From assembly GCA_937900485.1 (NCBI GenBank), contig CALCEL010000074.1, forward strand, positions 1-55,607: DNA of 55,607 nt, read 5' to 3'. The notes under the pieces are model-generated. The model did no database searches, had not been told where the DNA came from, and saw nothing but the letters and a program-made list of their open reading frames with translations. Below are positions 1 to 8,741 of the stretch, piece after piece. Made by a program: the position numbers and the translations under genes. The stretch comes from an uncultured Prevotellaceae bacterium (GTDB taxonomy: Bacteria > Bacteroidota > Bacteroidia > Bacteroidales > Bacteroidaceae). Position 1 is the first letter of the stretch. Each line of letters begins with the position of its first letter.

Positions 1-320
1 CTGTTAGTCAGTGTGACCTTCACCTCGTGTGTCTTTATGGTGTCTCTTGCCGCGGTCTTGGATGTTATGACAAAGCTGCTGCCTGTGTTTCTCGCCTTCA
101 GCTCGTTGTCAAGTTCGATGCTGGCCTCCCATCCGTCGACTACTCCTGTCTCGTTGTTGTAGAAATAGTTGATGGTCAGTGTGTCGTTGGCATATATGTC
201 TATCGTGTCACCAAGCTCGAACTGTTGGAAAGAATATTCAGGAGTCTCGTATGACTGAGCGTCAGCGTAAGAGAGCGTGATGGTCAAGGATAGTAGAAGA
301 GCTATGATTCTTTCTTTCAT
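1..320 (-). CDS. Secreted protein of unknown function, N-terminal part only
   Basis: An open frame starts at the ATG at 320 and runs off the left edge, giving about 106 codons without a stop. The first 20 residues are a clear Sec signal peptide: MKER, then a hydrophobic stretch IIALLLSLTITLS, then YADAQ, with probable cleavage after ADA. The visible mature part is rich in Thr, Asp and Asn (for example GDTIDIYANDTLTINYFYNN), as in beta-sandwich extracellular domains. No family was recognised. The gene is separated from the next minus-strand gene by a hairpin terminator, so it is probably transcribed on its own. The partial length prevents a functional call. Confidence 0.65.
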   Translation of the reverse strand, partial: MKERIIALLLSLTITLSYADAQSYETPEYSFQQFELGDTIDIYANDTLTINYFYNNETGVVDGWEASIELDNELKARNTGSSFVITSKTAARDTIKTHEVKVTLTN

Positions 321-397
321 GTCGTATCTGTTTATTTGCAGAAGTGTCAGGCAACATTCTTTTGTGTCGGTCGTTGTGATATGAATCCCAATTTGTC

Positions 398-432
398 AAA
401 AAGGAAGAGACTTTTGGTCACTTCCTTTTTTT
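398..432 (-). terminator. Rho-independent terminator
   Basis: AAAAAGGAAG pairs with CTTCCTTTTT, with an inner GAC/GTC pairing around TTTTG. T runs flank both sides, so it can work in both directions. It lies 24 bp past the stop of the minus-strand decarboxylase-like gene. Confidence 0.7.
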
Positions 433-455
433 CTGCTTATCATGTGGATGTCATG

Positions 456-1238
456 TCAGATTAGTTTCTCGGCGTATGCGCTGTTGATGACAGCTAGTGC
501 GTTGAGAGAGCGTGGGAATCCGATCCAAGGCAGCATGGCTGTCACTGCGGCAATCATCTCGGTCTTTGTTGTTCCTACGTTTTTGTTTCCTACTGCGTGA
601 GAGTGAAGCTGTGTCTCACATCCTCCCATTGAAGCCAGGAGACAGAAAGTTATCAGCTCTCTGTGTTGCAGGTCGATGCCTGTCCTCGTGTAGAAATCTC
701 CGAAACAGTATCCCTCGAGGAACTCTACGATGTGCTCCTGTCCATTAGGTGAAGTGGCGAGCATATTTTCCACGGTTCCTTGTCCGAAGATAGCGTCTAT
801 TGTTTCTTTTCCCTTTTGAACACGATCTTCTCTTGTTGTCGTCGAGTGGTCGTGTAGAGGCAGACGAATATCGTTGTTAGCGAACACCTCATTCATAATT
901 GGTATATAGTCTACCACTCTTGAGAATCCGACGTAAGGCACGGCTTGGTATACTATTTCCCTTATGATGCTCGGCTTTATGCCCACGTTGAGACAGGCGT
1001 CGACGTGCAGCTTGAATTCCGTTTTGGCATTACAGCCTATGGTTGACGCCAAGATACACATCACTCGAGTTTGTTCCAGCACGGGGCCCTCGGTGAGCTT
1101 CAGAGACTCGTCGAAAGCGAAGTTGTCGAACACCTGAGTGAGTTCAGGGTCATTGTGAAGAGTATTCACCTGATTGCGATATGAAAAGAGCTTTTTGATT
1201 TCTTTGTGCGCCCTTTCTGTTATGTTTATCTCTTTCAT
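456..1238 (-). CDS. Carboxymuconolactone decarboxylase (CMD) family protein, two-domain
   Basis: The protein has about 260 residues and two AhpD/CMD-like alpha-helical repeats. The first is around residues 50-125 (contains GCNAKTEFKLHVDACLN and YQAVPYVGFSRV). The second is around 180-255 (contains SMGGCETQLHSHAVG and TAMLPWIGFPRS). Family members are small oligomeric proteins that act as decarboxylases or peroxidase partners. The classic CxxC of AhpD is not seen, so the activity is uncertain and could be redox-related or structural. The start was set at the inner ATG (MKEINITERAH), because the 13 codons upstream would overlap the promoter region. A TAACTTTG -7 element for this gene lies at 1275-1282 on the minus strand. 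The gene is divergent from the regulator gene at 1435. Confidence 0.85.
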   Translation of the reverse strand: MKEINITERAHKEIKKLFSYRNQVNTLHNDPELTQVFDNFAFDESLKLTEGPVLEQTRVMCILASTIGCNAKTEFKLHVDACLNVGIKPSIIREIVYQAVPYVGFSRVVDYIPIMNEVFANNDIRLPLHDHSTTTREDRVQKGKETIDAIFGQGTVENMLATSPNGQEHIVEFLEGYCFGDFYTRTGIDLQHRELITFCLLASMGGCETQLHSHAVGNKNVGTTKTEMIAAVTAMLPWIGFPRSLNALAVINSAYAEKLI

Positions 1239-1434
1239 CAAAATAGTGTTTTGGATTAAGCAAACCTTCAACTGCAAAGTTATGAAAAAAACTTTGTGGT
1301 GTATTTCTTTTTGTTAATAATTACTATTTTTTTACTAAAATCTTTGCATTTTAATGTGTCTGTGACTCAGGCAATAAAAAAAAAGCTAACTTTGCCATTA
1401 CGAATCATTACTAGGTTGTTCTATGTGTTTATCA

Positions 1435-3144
1435 ATGCGATTGTTTTACATCCTTCTTTTTGTTCTTTTGCCGGTTTGTGTCTATGGAGCGGATGAGAGT
1501 GACTTCTGGAGTAGTGTGCCGACGGCAGTGGGAGCCAGATACAGACTTGCCGAGTCGGAGAAAGATAAGGAATGGGTTTTGGCTTTTGCCGACACGTTGG
1601 AGAACATGTCGAATGTCTATGACGAGTATAACTGTCATTTCTACGCTTCCTACCTTAGGGCCACGTATGCTTTTTACAAGAAAGACTCGCTGGCTTTTTT
1701 CAGGAACAACAACAAGGCGATAGAGTGTTCGAAACAATGTGGTTACACGAGTCGTTACTATAACCTCATGCTTAATTCCGTGTCGTTTTACGTCAACATG
1801 TCTCATGTGCGTCCTGCCCAGCTGGCGGCGAGAGAATTGCTGAATGAGGCCAGGAGGAATGGAGACATGTTCGGATTGCGTTGTGGCTATATGGCAACAG
1901 CGATGATCTGGAAAGAGAAGCAGAACTACAAGAGAGCGACTGAGAATTATCTTAAAGCCCTTGACTGTGCTGAGAAAACCAGGGCGAGCAATAAATCGAA
2001 GGCTAACCTTTGCGCATATCTGTCGGAGTGCTACTTCGAGCTGCGTGATTACAAGAGAGCGGAGATGTTCGCCCGCAAGGGACTTGAGCTTTACCCTAAG
2101 TACAGCCTGCTGCTTGCGATGCTGGTTAAGATATATTATTTCTGTGACGATAAGGATAACTTCCGGGCAACTTATAATGATTTCAAGGAGACGGAGGACA
2201 AGAACACAGCCACCTACAATCTATATGTGGGACGTGTGGAAGCCATGAACAGCGCTATCAACGGAGATTTTCATGATGCCATTGAGCGAGTCAGCACCGT
2301 GGAGAAGACATCCATCAGGTATAAATACATTATCGAGTTCTACTGCAGGATGAACGACTGGAAGAGGGCGTATGACCTCAGGGATAAGCTGGAGGCCTAT
2401 AATGACTCCGTGTCAAGTGTGATGTATGACGATGAGCTGGCGGAGATGAACTCGGAGATTGATGCCATGTATCAGATTAAGAAGAAAGAGGAGGTCGTGC
2501 TTCGACAGCGCGCCTATATGGTCTTGTCGTCGGTGCTCTTTCTCATGGTGTTGAGTTGCGGACTGTTGGTCTATGCCAGATATGTGGCTATCAAGAAGAA
2601 GAATAAGGCTCTCGCCGACAGCATTGACAAGTATGTCAAGTCGAAGGAACTGGTGCTGAGACTTGAACAGGAGAAATATTCAGTTAAGTCGGACTCACAG
2701 GATGACACTGGTGAGCCGTTGCTTGGCGCGGACAATGCGGACGAGCGCGATGATGAGAAGGATGACAATGACGACGGTCAGAAAGAGGACACGTCGACGT
2801 CGGATAACCCTGCCATCACCCGTTTCATATATGAGATTACCTCCAGGAAACTGTTCGCTGACCAAAATTTCAACCGAGAGAAGCTGCTTGACGAGCTGCA
2901 CATACAAAAGCGCACGTTCTCAAAGGATTTTGAGACGCAGACGGGAACGACCTATAAGGAGTACATCACGGACTTGAGGCTTGAGTATGCGGTGACTCTT
3001 ATGAGAGAGCATCCTGAGTATACGATAGAGGCTATAGCCATGGAGTGTGGCATCAACAGCTATGTCACCTTCCATAGAAACTTCACCCGTCATTTTGGCA
3101 TTACTCCGAGCGCATATAGGAATCAGCAGATTAACAGCAAGTGA
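1435..3144 (+). CDS. TPR - transmembrane - AraC family transcriptional regulator
   Basis: The protein has about 569 residues. A signal peptide or first membrane anchor (MRLFYILLFVLLPVCVYG) leads into a helical periplasmic region of TPR-like repeats (about residues 25-350, for example YKRATENYLKALDCAEK and YKRAEMFARKGLELYP). A single membrane helix lies at about 362-384, followed by a charged coiled segment and a very acidic Asp/Glu-rich linker (about 410-450). A C-terminal AraC-type double helix-turn-helix covers about 456-569 (IEAIAMECGINSYVTFHRNFTRHFG). This layout is common in Bacteroidales and is thought to sense an envelope signal and act on DNA from the membrane. An ATG at 1423 is an alternative start. 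A TAACTTTG element is at 1387-1394. The target is unknown; the downstream DUF1232 and peptidase genes are candidates by position only. Confidence 0.85.
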   Translation: MRLFYILLFVLLPVCVYGADESDFWSSVPTAVGARYRLAESEKDKEWVLAFADTLENMSNVYDEYNCHFYASYLRATYAFYKKDSLAFFRNNNKAIECSKQCGYTSRYYNLMLNSVSFYVNMSHVRPAQLAARELLNEARRNGDMFGLRCGYMATAMIWKEKQNYKRATENYLKALDCAEKTRASNKSKANLCAYLSECYFELRDYKRAEMFARKGLELYPKYSLLLAMLVKIYYFCDDKDNFRATYNDFKETEDKNTATYNLYVGRVEAMNSAINGDFHDAIERVSTVEKTSIRYKYIIEFYCRMNDWKRAYDLRDKLEAYNDSVSSVMYDDELAEMNSEIDAMYQIKKKEEVVLRQRAYMVLSSVLFLMVLSCGLLVYARYVAIKKKNKALADSIDKYVKSKELVLRLEQEKYSVKSDSQDDTGEPLLGADNADERDDEKDDNDDGQKEDTSTSDNPAITRFIYEITSRKLFADQNFNREKLLDELHIQKRTFSKDFETQTGTTYKEYITDLRLEYAVTLMREHPEYTIEAIAMECGINSYVTFHRNFTRHFGITPSAYRNQQINSK

Positions 3145-3210
3145 TTATTTCCGGTTTTTGTTTTTTTTGAAGGAAATAACTTTATATTTGGCGCATCTTA
3201 CAAAAGCACT

Positions 3211-3591
3211 ATGTTGGGAAAAGGAAAGTGGAAGTCATTGGCGTGGTATTATGTCACGCATCCAGGTCAGCTTAAGAAGCTGGCCGATGAGGTTGACGAG
3301 TATGTCTCTAAAGATGGCTTGCGAAAGGTCCGTGATGACGTGTTCGAGTTGACATCATATGTTCAGGACGTTGTCACCGGCAAGTACAAACATTACAACC
3401 TTACCAGTCTTGTGATGATTGTGGCCGCTTTGGTGTATCTTGTCACGCCTGCCGACGTGATTCCGGACATTCTGCCAACGGGACTTGTTGATGACGCTGC
3501 TGTGGTCGTCTGGGTGATGAGGCGTGTGATGGGTGAGTTAGAACGTTACAGGGCCAGCAAATGCGAGGAAAGTAGCGAGGCGAGTTTCTGA
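3211..3591 (+). CDS. DUF1232 (YkvA-type) small protein
   Basis: The protein has 126 residues. The C-terminal half carries the DUF1232 signature: a hydrophobic segment around residues 66-107 with LVYLVTPADVIPDILPTGLVDDAAVV and a following basic helix. The family is of unknown function and probably associates with membranes. The start ATG at 3211 follows a TATATTTG element at 3183-3190, with TTTG 22 bp before it, so it probably has its own promoter despite lying only 66 bp after the regulator gene. Confidence 0.8.
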   Translation: MLGKGKWKSLAWYYVTHPGQLKKLADEVDEYVSKDGLRKVRDDVFELTSYVQDVVTGKYKHYNLTSLVMIVAALVYLVTPADVIPDILPTGLVDDAAVVVWVMRRVMGELERYRASKCEESSEASF

Positions 3592-3643
3592 ATGTCGTCA
3601 TTGTGTGTGTTAAGAATAAATGTTAAACTTAAATTCTATAATT

Positions 3644-5410
3644 ATGAAGAGAGTTGTCTTTTTCGTTCTTTTTTCGGTTCTCGTCTCATTTGGTGACGCG
3701 CAGATTCTGCCGAGACGAGGACATGTCGAGAATACCACGGATAGTTCTGAGGACTCATCTTCGTATGAGGAATCGCGTTTGCGTAGGATAGGCCAGGCCT
3801 CATCAGCTCCTCTCCCTTGTACGGGAAGTCCTAAGGTGCCGGTTGTCCTTGTGCAGTTCAAGGACAAGTCATTCACAGTGGCTGGCTCTGACGAGGAAGT
3901 CAAGTCTATGTACGACGAGTTCCTTAACAAGAAAGAAGGTAAGGCGTGTACATCTTTGAAGTCTGTCTACGCATATTTCAATGAACAGTCGTTCGGCAAG
4001 TTCACTCCGGAGTTTGAGGTTATAGGTCCTGTGACGCTGGACAATAACTACTCATACTATGGTAAGAACAACGGCAACAGTAAGGATGTCAATATCTCCA
4101 AGTTCTACTCAGAGGCATGTAAGAAGGCTGTATCCTCTTATGACGTGTCGTGGTCTTCGTTCGACAATAATGCGGACGGTAGAGTCGATATGGTGTTCTT
4201 TATCTACGCTGGAGAGGGAGAGAACAACTATAGTGTCGATGACGCTAATCTCATCTGGCCGAAAGAGGGAACCAGCACATTGTCTGTGACTGTCGACGAC
4301 TATACGATAAAGTTCGGAGCGTACGGCTGTACGTGTGAGCTGTACAACGGGGCGCAGGATGGTGTGGGCACGATGTGTCATGAGTTGTCACACGCTCTTG
4401 GACTGCCGGATTTCTATGACGTGAATTACGTGTGCTACGGAATGGACTATTGGGATTTGATGGATTCCGGTTGTTATCAGATTGACGGATTGTCACCTGT
4501 GGGCTATTCCGCTTACGAGAGAGACTTCATGGGCTGGATAGATATCGTCACCTTGAATCCGGACTCAGCGTACACTCTCACCTTGGAATCGCTTGAGACA
4601 TCCGGTGTGGCGTACCGTATCGTGAACAAAGCCTCTGAGAATGAGTGTTTCATCTTTGAGAACAGACAGAACATAGGCAGTGACACATACCTTGGCTGGC
4701 CTGCCGCCAATCTGTACAAGAAGTACGGTTATGTGAATGGTCTCTTGGTAACTCATGTCGACTATGACGCCAATGTATGGGCTAACAATACGGTGAACAC
4801 GGTGAAAAGCCGCCAGCGTATGACCGTGGTGCCTGCAGACGGCGTGCTGACCATGTTGTCCGACTATTCGGCAAGTGGCACGGCGGCGTGGGCGGAGAGT
4901 ATGATGGGCGATCTCTACCCGTACACATACACTGATAATGGCGGTAATGAGATTAAGATAACATCGTTGTCCTCTTATGCCACATACACGGGTAGCGGAC
5001 TCGGGGTGACCGTGGACAATATTCGCAAGAGCAACAAAATCGTCACGCTGGATGTTAACGGAGGCACTGTGATACCTGCTCTCGCTGATTCTATTCTGCA
5101 ATATGTAACCCTTGCGGAAAATCTGCTGACGCAAGACATTGAACAGGCAAAGAAAACCTCACTCACGGACGCCATGACCGCCGCTCAGAGCTTCGTCGCT
5201 TCAAAGGACCAGGACGCAATGTCAAGCGCATTGTCAAATCTGAAGTCTATTGTCGACGAATTGACTGAGGCATTGTCTGTCGGTGGTGTCTCTGTTGAGA
5301 ATCGTGTTGAGCGTATCTATGGTCTTGACGGTACTGTGAGGACTTCGGATAAGTCTGGAGTCGTCATCGTGAGATATTCAGACGGAAGGGTAGTCAAGAT
5401 GAGTAAGTGA
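3644..5410 (+). CDS. Secreted M6-type (immune inhibitor A-like) metallopeptidase
   Basis: The protein has 588 residues from the ATG at 3644, whose product begins with a signal peptide (MKRVVFFVLFSVLVSFGDAQ). The catalytic zinc motif HELSHALGLPDFYD is at residues 246-259, the extended HExxHxxGxxD form of M6 peptidases. The peptidase domain spans roughly residues 60-380. A helical segment around 485-550 resembles a FIVAR-type module. The last 40 residues (VERIYGLDGTV, GVVIVRYSDGRVVK) resemble the C-terminal tails common on secreted Prevotella proteins. It probably degrades host or dietary proteins outside the cell. It is monocistronic, with a strong terminator at 5472. Alternative: a general secreted gluzincin; the exact substrate cannot be read. 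Confidence 0.88.
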   Translation: MKRVVFFVLFSVLVSFGDAQILPRRGHVENTTDSSEDSSSYEESRLRRIGQASSAPLPCTGSPKVPVVLVQFKDKSFTVAGSDEEVKSMYDEFLNKKEGKACTSLKSVYAYFNEQSFGKFTPEFEVIGPVTLDNNYSYYGKNNGNSKDVNISKFYSEACKKAVSSYDVSWSSFDNNADGRVDMVFFIYAGEGENNYSVDDANLIWPKEGTSTLSVTVDDYTIKFGAYGCTCELYNGAQDGVGTMCHELSHALGLPDFYDVNYVCYGMDYWDLMDSGCYQIDGLSPVGYSAYERDFMGWIDIVTLNPDSAYTLTLESLETSGVAYRIVNKASENECFIFENRQNIGSDTYLGWPAANLYKKYGYVNGLLVTHVDYDANVWANNTVNTVKSRQRMTVVPADGVLTMLSDYSASGTAAWAESMMGDLYPYTYTDNGGNEIKITSLSSYATYTGSGLGVTVDNIRKSNKIVTLDVNGGTVIPALADSILQYVTLAENLLTQDIEQAKKTSLTDAMTAAQSFVASKDQDAMSSALSNLKSIVDELTEALSVGGVSVENRVERIYGLDGTVRTSDKSGVVIVRYSDGRVVKMSK

Positions 5411-5471
5411 TGACACTAGTGTTTTCTGGACAGGATGATGTTATTGCTGTCCGATGGACATCATATACTAT

Positions 5472-5508
5472 ATCCCAACTTTTTGAAAAAAAGAGTTGGG
5501 ATTTTTTT
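5472..5508 (+). terminator. Rho-independent terminator of the M6 peptidase gene
   Basis: ATCCCAACT pairs with AGTTGGGAT around a TTTTGAAAAAAAG loop, followed by seven T. It lies 62 bp past the stop codon. Confidence 0.85.
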
Positions 5509-6456
5509 GTACCGGCACAAATGTATGCTCGTTTGCCATTGTTGATGCAACGCTCAGAGGTTTGATTGTGCAAGACATTGTGAATACACATAGCCGGACT
5601 CGGTGACAAGACAAATGCACGACGTTTGGTTCTGAGACTGTATTCCTCTATTGTGTGACTTCATCGCACGTCTTACGCTGTGTCATACGTCGCAGATGTG
5701 TGACCTCTTCCGCCCGCTAAATGTACTTACCATTTCGCACGTTTTTCGTTGTTTGAAACTCCTCTTTTCTCATTGACACGTGGCAACGAATAAATGACTT
5801 TTGTAATTTTCTCGTGTCTTATTCGTCGTCTGAAATTCTTAGGTTAGGACGTTGAAAAGTTCAGGTTAGGAAATTTAAATTTTCAGACCTGTATATAGAC
5901 TACAACCTAACCTGAGAATTTCAAAAAAGAGACCTAAGGTTTTTAGAGGTCTTGTTTTAAGATTATCAGTAAGTTAACCTGATTATTGCAAAAAATTATG
6001 CTTGGGAAATTTCGTCACAAGACAAATTGTCCGTTATTCCACCTCTCTTTCATGACGGTCGTCAGAGTGTTCGGTGACCGACACGTGAGGAGAAGTCAAC
6101 TCTATCAGTCATTGTGGATAATTCGTCAGAGATGGACATCACAAATGCCTTGAGAGTCGAGTCGTCTGTCGTCCGTTCCGCTCATCCGTTTCGTGTCTCA
6201 TAGAATGTCGACGACGGCAATAGTGCGTCATCCCTGAGGCATGGTGAGTGGCATTTTGTCGTTTCTTTGTTTTGCAAGCCATGATAGACACGTGACGTTG
6301 TCGTTTCTTTGTGCGTGTTATCATAAAAACGCTGTAAGTCAGTGTGATGTAATTAGAGAAAAAAGAAATGAAACATGAAATAAACAGAGAAAGCGTGATT
6401 TTTCGTTCCTTCGCATCGTCAAAATTTTATCGTGATAACTACAAAAACTCGAAATC
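5509..6456. other. Non-coding stretch between peptidase and xylanase
   Basis: About 950 bp without a credible gene. It holds a full copy of the dispersed repeat (5729-6046). An imperfect direct repeat of TTGTCGTTTCTTTGT occurs near 6255 and 6298. Beyond that I see only AT-rich leader sequence before the xylanase gene. Confidence 0.6.
5729..6046 (+). repeat. Dispersed intergenic repeat, copy 1 (full)
   Basis: About 318 bp closely matching 21614-21942 and 42163-42476. Conserved blocks include AACTCCTCTTTTxxC, TTGACACGTGGCAACGA, GACGTTGAAAAGTTCAGGTT, CAGACCTGTATATAGACTA, GAGAATTTCAAAAAAGAGAC, and the end block AATTGTCCGTTATTCCACCT. TGAAATTCTTAGGTTAGG (5831-5848) is nearly complementary to CCTAACCTGAGAATTTCA (5906-5923). 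A second AGGTTAGG at 5863-5870 competes for the same partner. No open frame is shared by the copies. Confidence 0.9.
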
Positions 6457-7593
6457 ATGAAAACAAAAATAAAGTTGGTTATTTGTAAATTAAGGTTAGT
6501 TAGATTGAGTGTTGTCATGTTGTCGCTTTGCGCCTGCGTGAGCAGTGCGCAAGCGCAACATGCTAACGGTCTCAAGGATGCGTTCAAAGACCGTTTCCTG
6601 ATTGGAACGGCGGTCAATATGTGGCAGGTGAGAAATGGTGACACCTTATTTAATAGTGTGTTGACGTCACATTTCAATGCTGTCGTTGCGGAGAATTGTA
6701 TGAAGGCTGAAGTGTTGCAGCCGATTGAGAATATGTTTTATTTCAAGGATGCGGACGAGTTCGTCAGTTATGCGGGGAAACGCGGCATGGTGGTCACCGG
6801 TCATTGCCTGGTGTGGCACTCACAGGCACCTTCCTGGTTCTTCCGTGACGACAAAGGAGTGCGTGTCAGTCGTGAGGTGATGATAGAGAGGATGCGACGT
6901 CACATATATACTGTTGTGGGACATTTCAAGGGTAGAGTGAAAGGATGGGACGTGGTAAACGAGGCAGTGGAGTTTGACGGCTCATTGCGAAGGAGTGAGT
7001 TTCGCGAGATTATCGGTGAGGATTACATAAGACTCGCTTTTCAGTTCGCCCATGAGGCAGACCCGGATGCTGAGTTGTATTATAATGATTACGGTATGGA
7101 CAACGCCGCGAAGAGAGGTGCGGTGGTCAATATGATTCGTGACCTCAAGTCACATGGCTTGCGCATCGATGCTGTCGGCATGCAGTCACATCTCGCCCTC
7201 GGTTCTGATTTGACGGAGTATGAGAAGAGCGTTGAGGCTTTTGCCGGTGAGGGAGTTAAGGTTATGGCTACAGAGCTTGACGTGAGTGTCCTCCCGTTCC
7301 CGAATGGCACGATGACTGCGGAGGTGAGCACTAACTTCGATTATCAGGAGTACCTCAATCCGTTCAAGAATGGTATAAGCAAGGAGAAACTCGACGAGCA
7401 GGGACGTTTCATGAGGCGTTTGTTTGATTTGTACAAGAGACACAGTGACGTGTTCACCCGTGTGACGTTCTGGGGGGTGTCCGACGCCTTCTCGTGGAAA
7501 AATGATTTTCCTGTGCATGGAAGGACAGATTTCCCGTTGCCGTTTGACCGTGACATGAAAGCTAAGCCATGGGTCTACGAGATTATGAAGTGA
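6457..7593 (+). CDS. GH10 endo-1,4-beta-xylanase
   Basis: The protein has 378 residues, with an N-terminal signal peptide ending near SSAQAQ (about residue 34), so it is exported to the periplasm or surface. The rest is a single GH10 barrel. The acid/base glutamate is E169 in WDVVNEAV and the nucleophile is E273 in ATELDVSV. GHCLVWHSQAPSW and WGVSDAFSW are other GH10 landmarks. No carbohydrate-binding module interrupts the barrel, unlike many larger Prevotella xylanases. It cuts xylan backbones to xylo-oligosaccharides and lies next to the genes for xylose entry into metabolism (regulator, xylulokinase, isomerase). Confidence 0.95.
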   Translation: MKTKIKLVICKLRLVRLSVVMLSLCACVSSAQAQHANGLKDAFKDRFLIGTAVNMWQVRNGDTLFNSVLTSHFNAVVAENCMKAEVLQPIENMFYFKDADEFVSYAGKRGMVVTGHCLVWHSQAPSWFFRDDKGVRVSREVMIERMRRHIYTVVGHFKGRVKGWDVVNEAVEFDGSLRRSEFREIIGEDYIRLAFQFAHEADPDAELYYNDYGMDNAAKRGAVVNMIRDLKSHGLRIDAVGMQSHLALGSDLTEYEKSVEAFAGEGVKVMATELDVSVLPFPNGTMTAEVSTNFDYQEYLNPFKNGISKEKLDEQGRFMRRLFDLYKRHSDVFTRVTFWGVSDAFSWKNDFPVHGRTDFPLPFDRDMKAKPWVYEIMK

Positions 7594-7697
7594 GTGGTCT
7601 AAGGGCTGTTTTGTAATACTTTAGCTGCCAATTATCGTAAATTATATGAAATGTAACGTGCTGAAATAAAAAGTATAAATAAAAAATTGCGAAAATG

Positions 7698-7729
7698 TTT
7701 GGTTTAATTTGGCAACTTGTGTATATTTG
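7698..7729 (+). promoter_or_regulatory. Bacteroidota-type promoter for the Nudix regulator gene
   Basis: TTTG at 7698-7701, 20 bp, then TATATTTG at 7722-7729. The start codon follows 26 bp later, giving a very short leader. Confidence 0.75.
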
Positions 7730-7755
7730 CGTTACGTTAATAAAAAGGAAATACT

Positions 7756-8457
7756 ATGAGAATTGTCAATCCATATGTCTCTGTAGATTGTGTGTTGCTG
7801 GGATTTGACGGTGAGCGTCTGAATGTCTTAGTCGTACGACAGACGAACAGAGAGGGTAATGTCGATACGGGTTGTTACAAGTTGCCTGGTAGCCTCATAT
7901 ATATGGATGAGGGTCTTGACGAGGCGGCTCAGCGTGTGCTGAAACAGCTGACAGGTCTGGTTCAGGTTAAGATGTTTCAGTTTAAGGCTTTCGGTGGTGT
8001 TGACAGACTGGCGGACTCTAAAGACTCTGTATGGTTGGAGAGGTTCCACAATCTCGACCATCATCTTGAGAGGATAGTCACCATAGCGTATCTGTCGTTA
8101 TTGAGAATCGACAGGAAGATGACGCTCGATGACGGTTTTGAGGCGCATTGGATTCCGGTCAACGATATCCCTCGCCTAGCCTTCGACCACAATGACATTG
8201 TGTCTGAGGCTGTGACGTCGGTGAGACGAATGACAACTCTCGACCCGACGATGCTGTTCGGTTTGCTGCCGAGAAAGTTCACGGCGGCTCAGCTGAGGGT
8301 CGTGATGGAGAATGTCGCGGGTATAAGTATTGACATAAAGAATTTCCATAAAAAGCTGGCTACGATGCCGTATGTGGTACCGTTGGATGAGAAAGAGGAG
8401 GGAGTGAAGCATCGCGCTGCCAGATACTTTAAGTTTAAGTCGGTTAATCGAAGATGA
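7756..8457 (+). CDS. Nudix-fold transcriptional regulator (NrtR-like) of xylose/xylan use
   Basis: The protein has 233 residues. The N-terminal Nudix-fold domain (about 1-150) begins PYVSVDCVLLGFDGERLNVL. The C-terminal winged helix (about 160-233) contains FTAAQLRVVMENVAGI and HRAARYFKF, as in NrtR-type regulators. The Nudix box (about residues 44-66) is degenerate. Where catalytic enzymes have REXXEE, this protein reads RVLKQL, so it should not hydrolyse nucleotides and more likely senses a sugar or sugar phosphate. NrtR-family members are known to control pentose genes in Bacteroidota. Its position between the xylanase and xylulokinase genes supports this role. I could not identify an operator. 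Confidence 0.85.
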   Translation: MRIVNPYVSVDCVLLGFDGERLNVLVVRQTNREGNVDTGCYKLPGSLIYMDEGLDEAAQRVLKQLTGLVQVKMFQFKAFGGVDRLADSKDSVWLERFHNLDHHLERIVTIAYLSLLRIDRKMTLDDGFEAHWIPVNDIPRLAFDHNDIVSEAVTSVRRMTTLDPTMLFGLLPRKFTAAQLRVVMENVAGISIDIKNFHKKLATMPYVVPLDEKEEGVKHRAARYFKFKSVNRR

Positions 8458-8741
8458 GATGGGAATGACGTGACACATTTTGATAGGTGTCCCACCTTAA
8501 CCTTATATAACCTCGGTATCCCTCGTGTCATCCCTCATATCCTGTTCGGTGCGTCTGTGTTATGTGCTAATCACGATGGGAGATGTGCATGGAACTATGC
8601 TATAAGAAAAACATGTCAGTAAACGATTCGGGAGAATCTAAGTGGTTGACCGGGGTGTGAATAATATGATAAAACACAATTACAGCACAGGCACGAAACT
8701 AACTTTATTAATAACTTTTAAATCTAAAAAACTAATTGAGA

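Noticed and set aside
5831..5923. AGGTTAGG repeats considered as a CRISPR or iteron array
   Set aside because: Only two direct units and one inverted unit per copy, no regular spacers, no cas or rep genes nearby.
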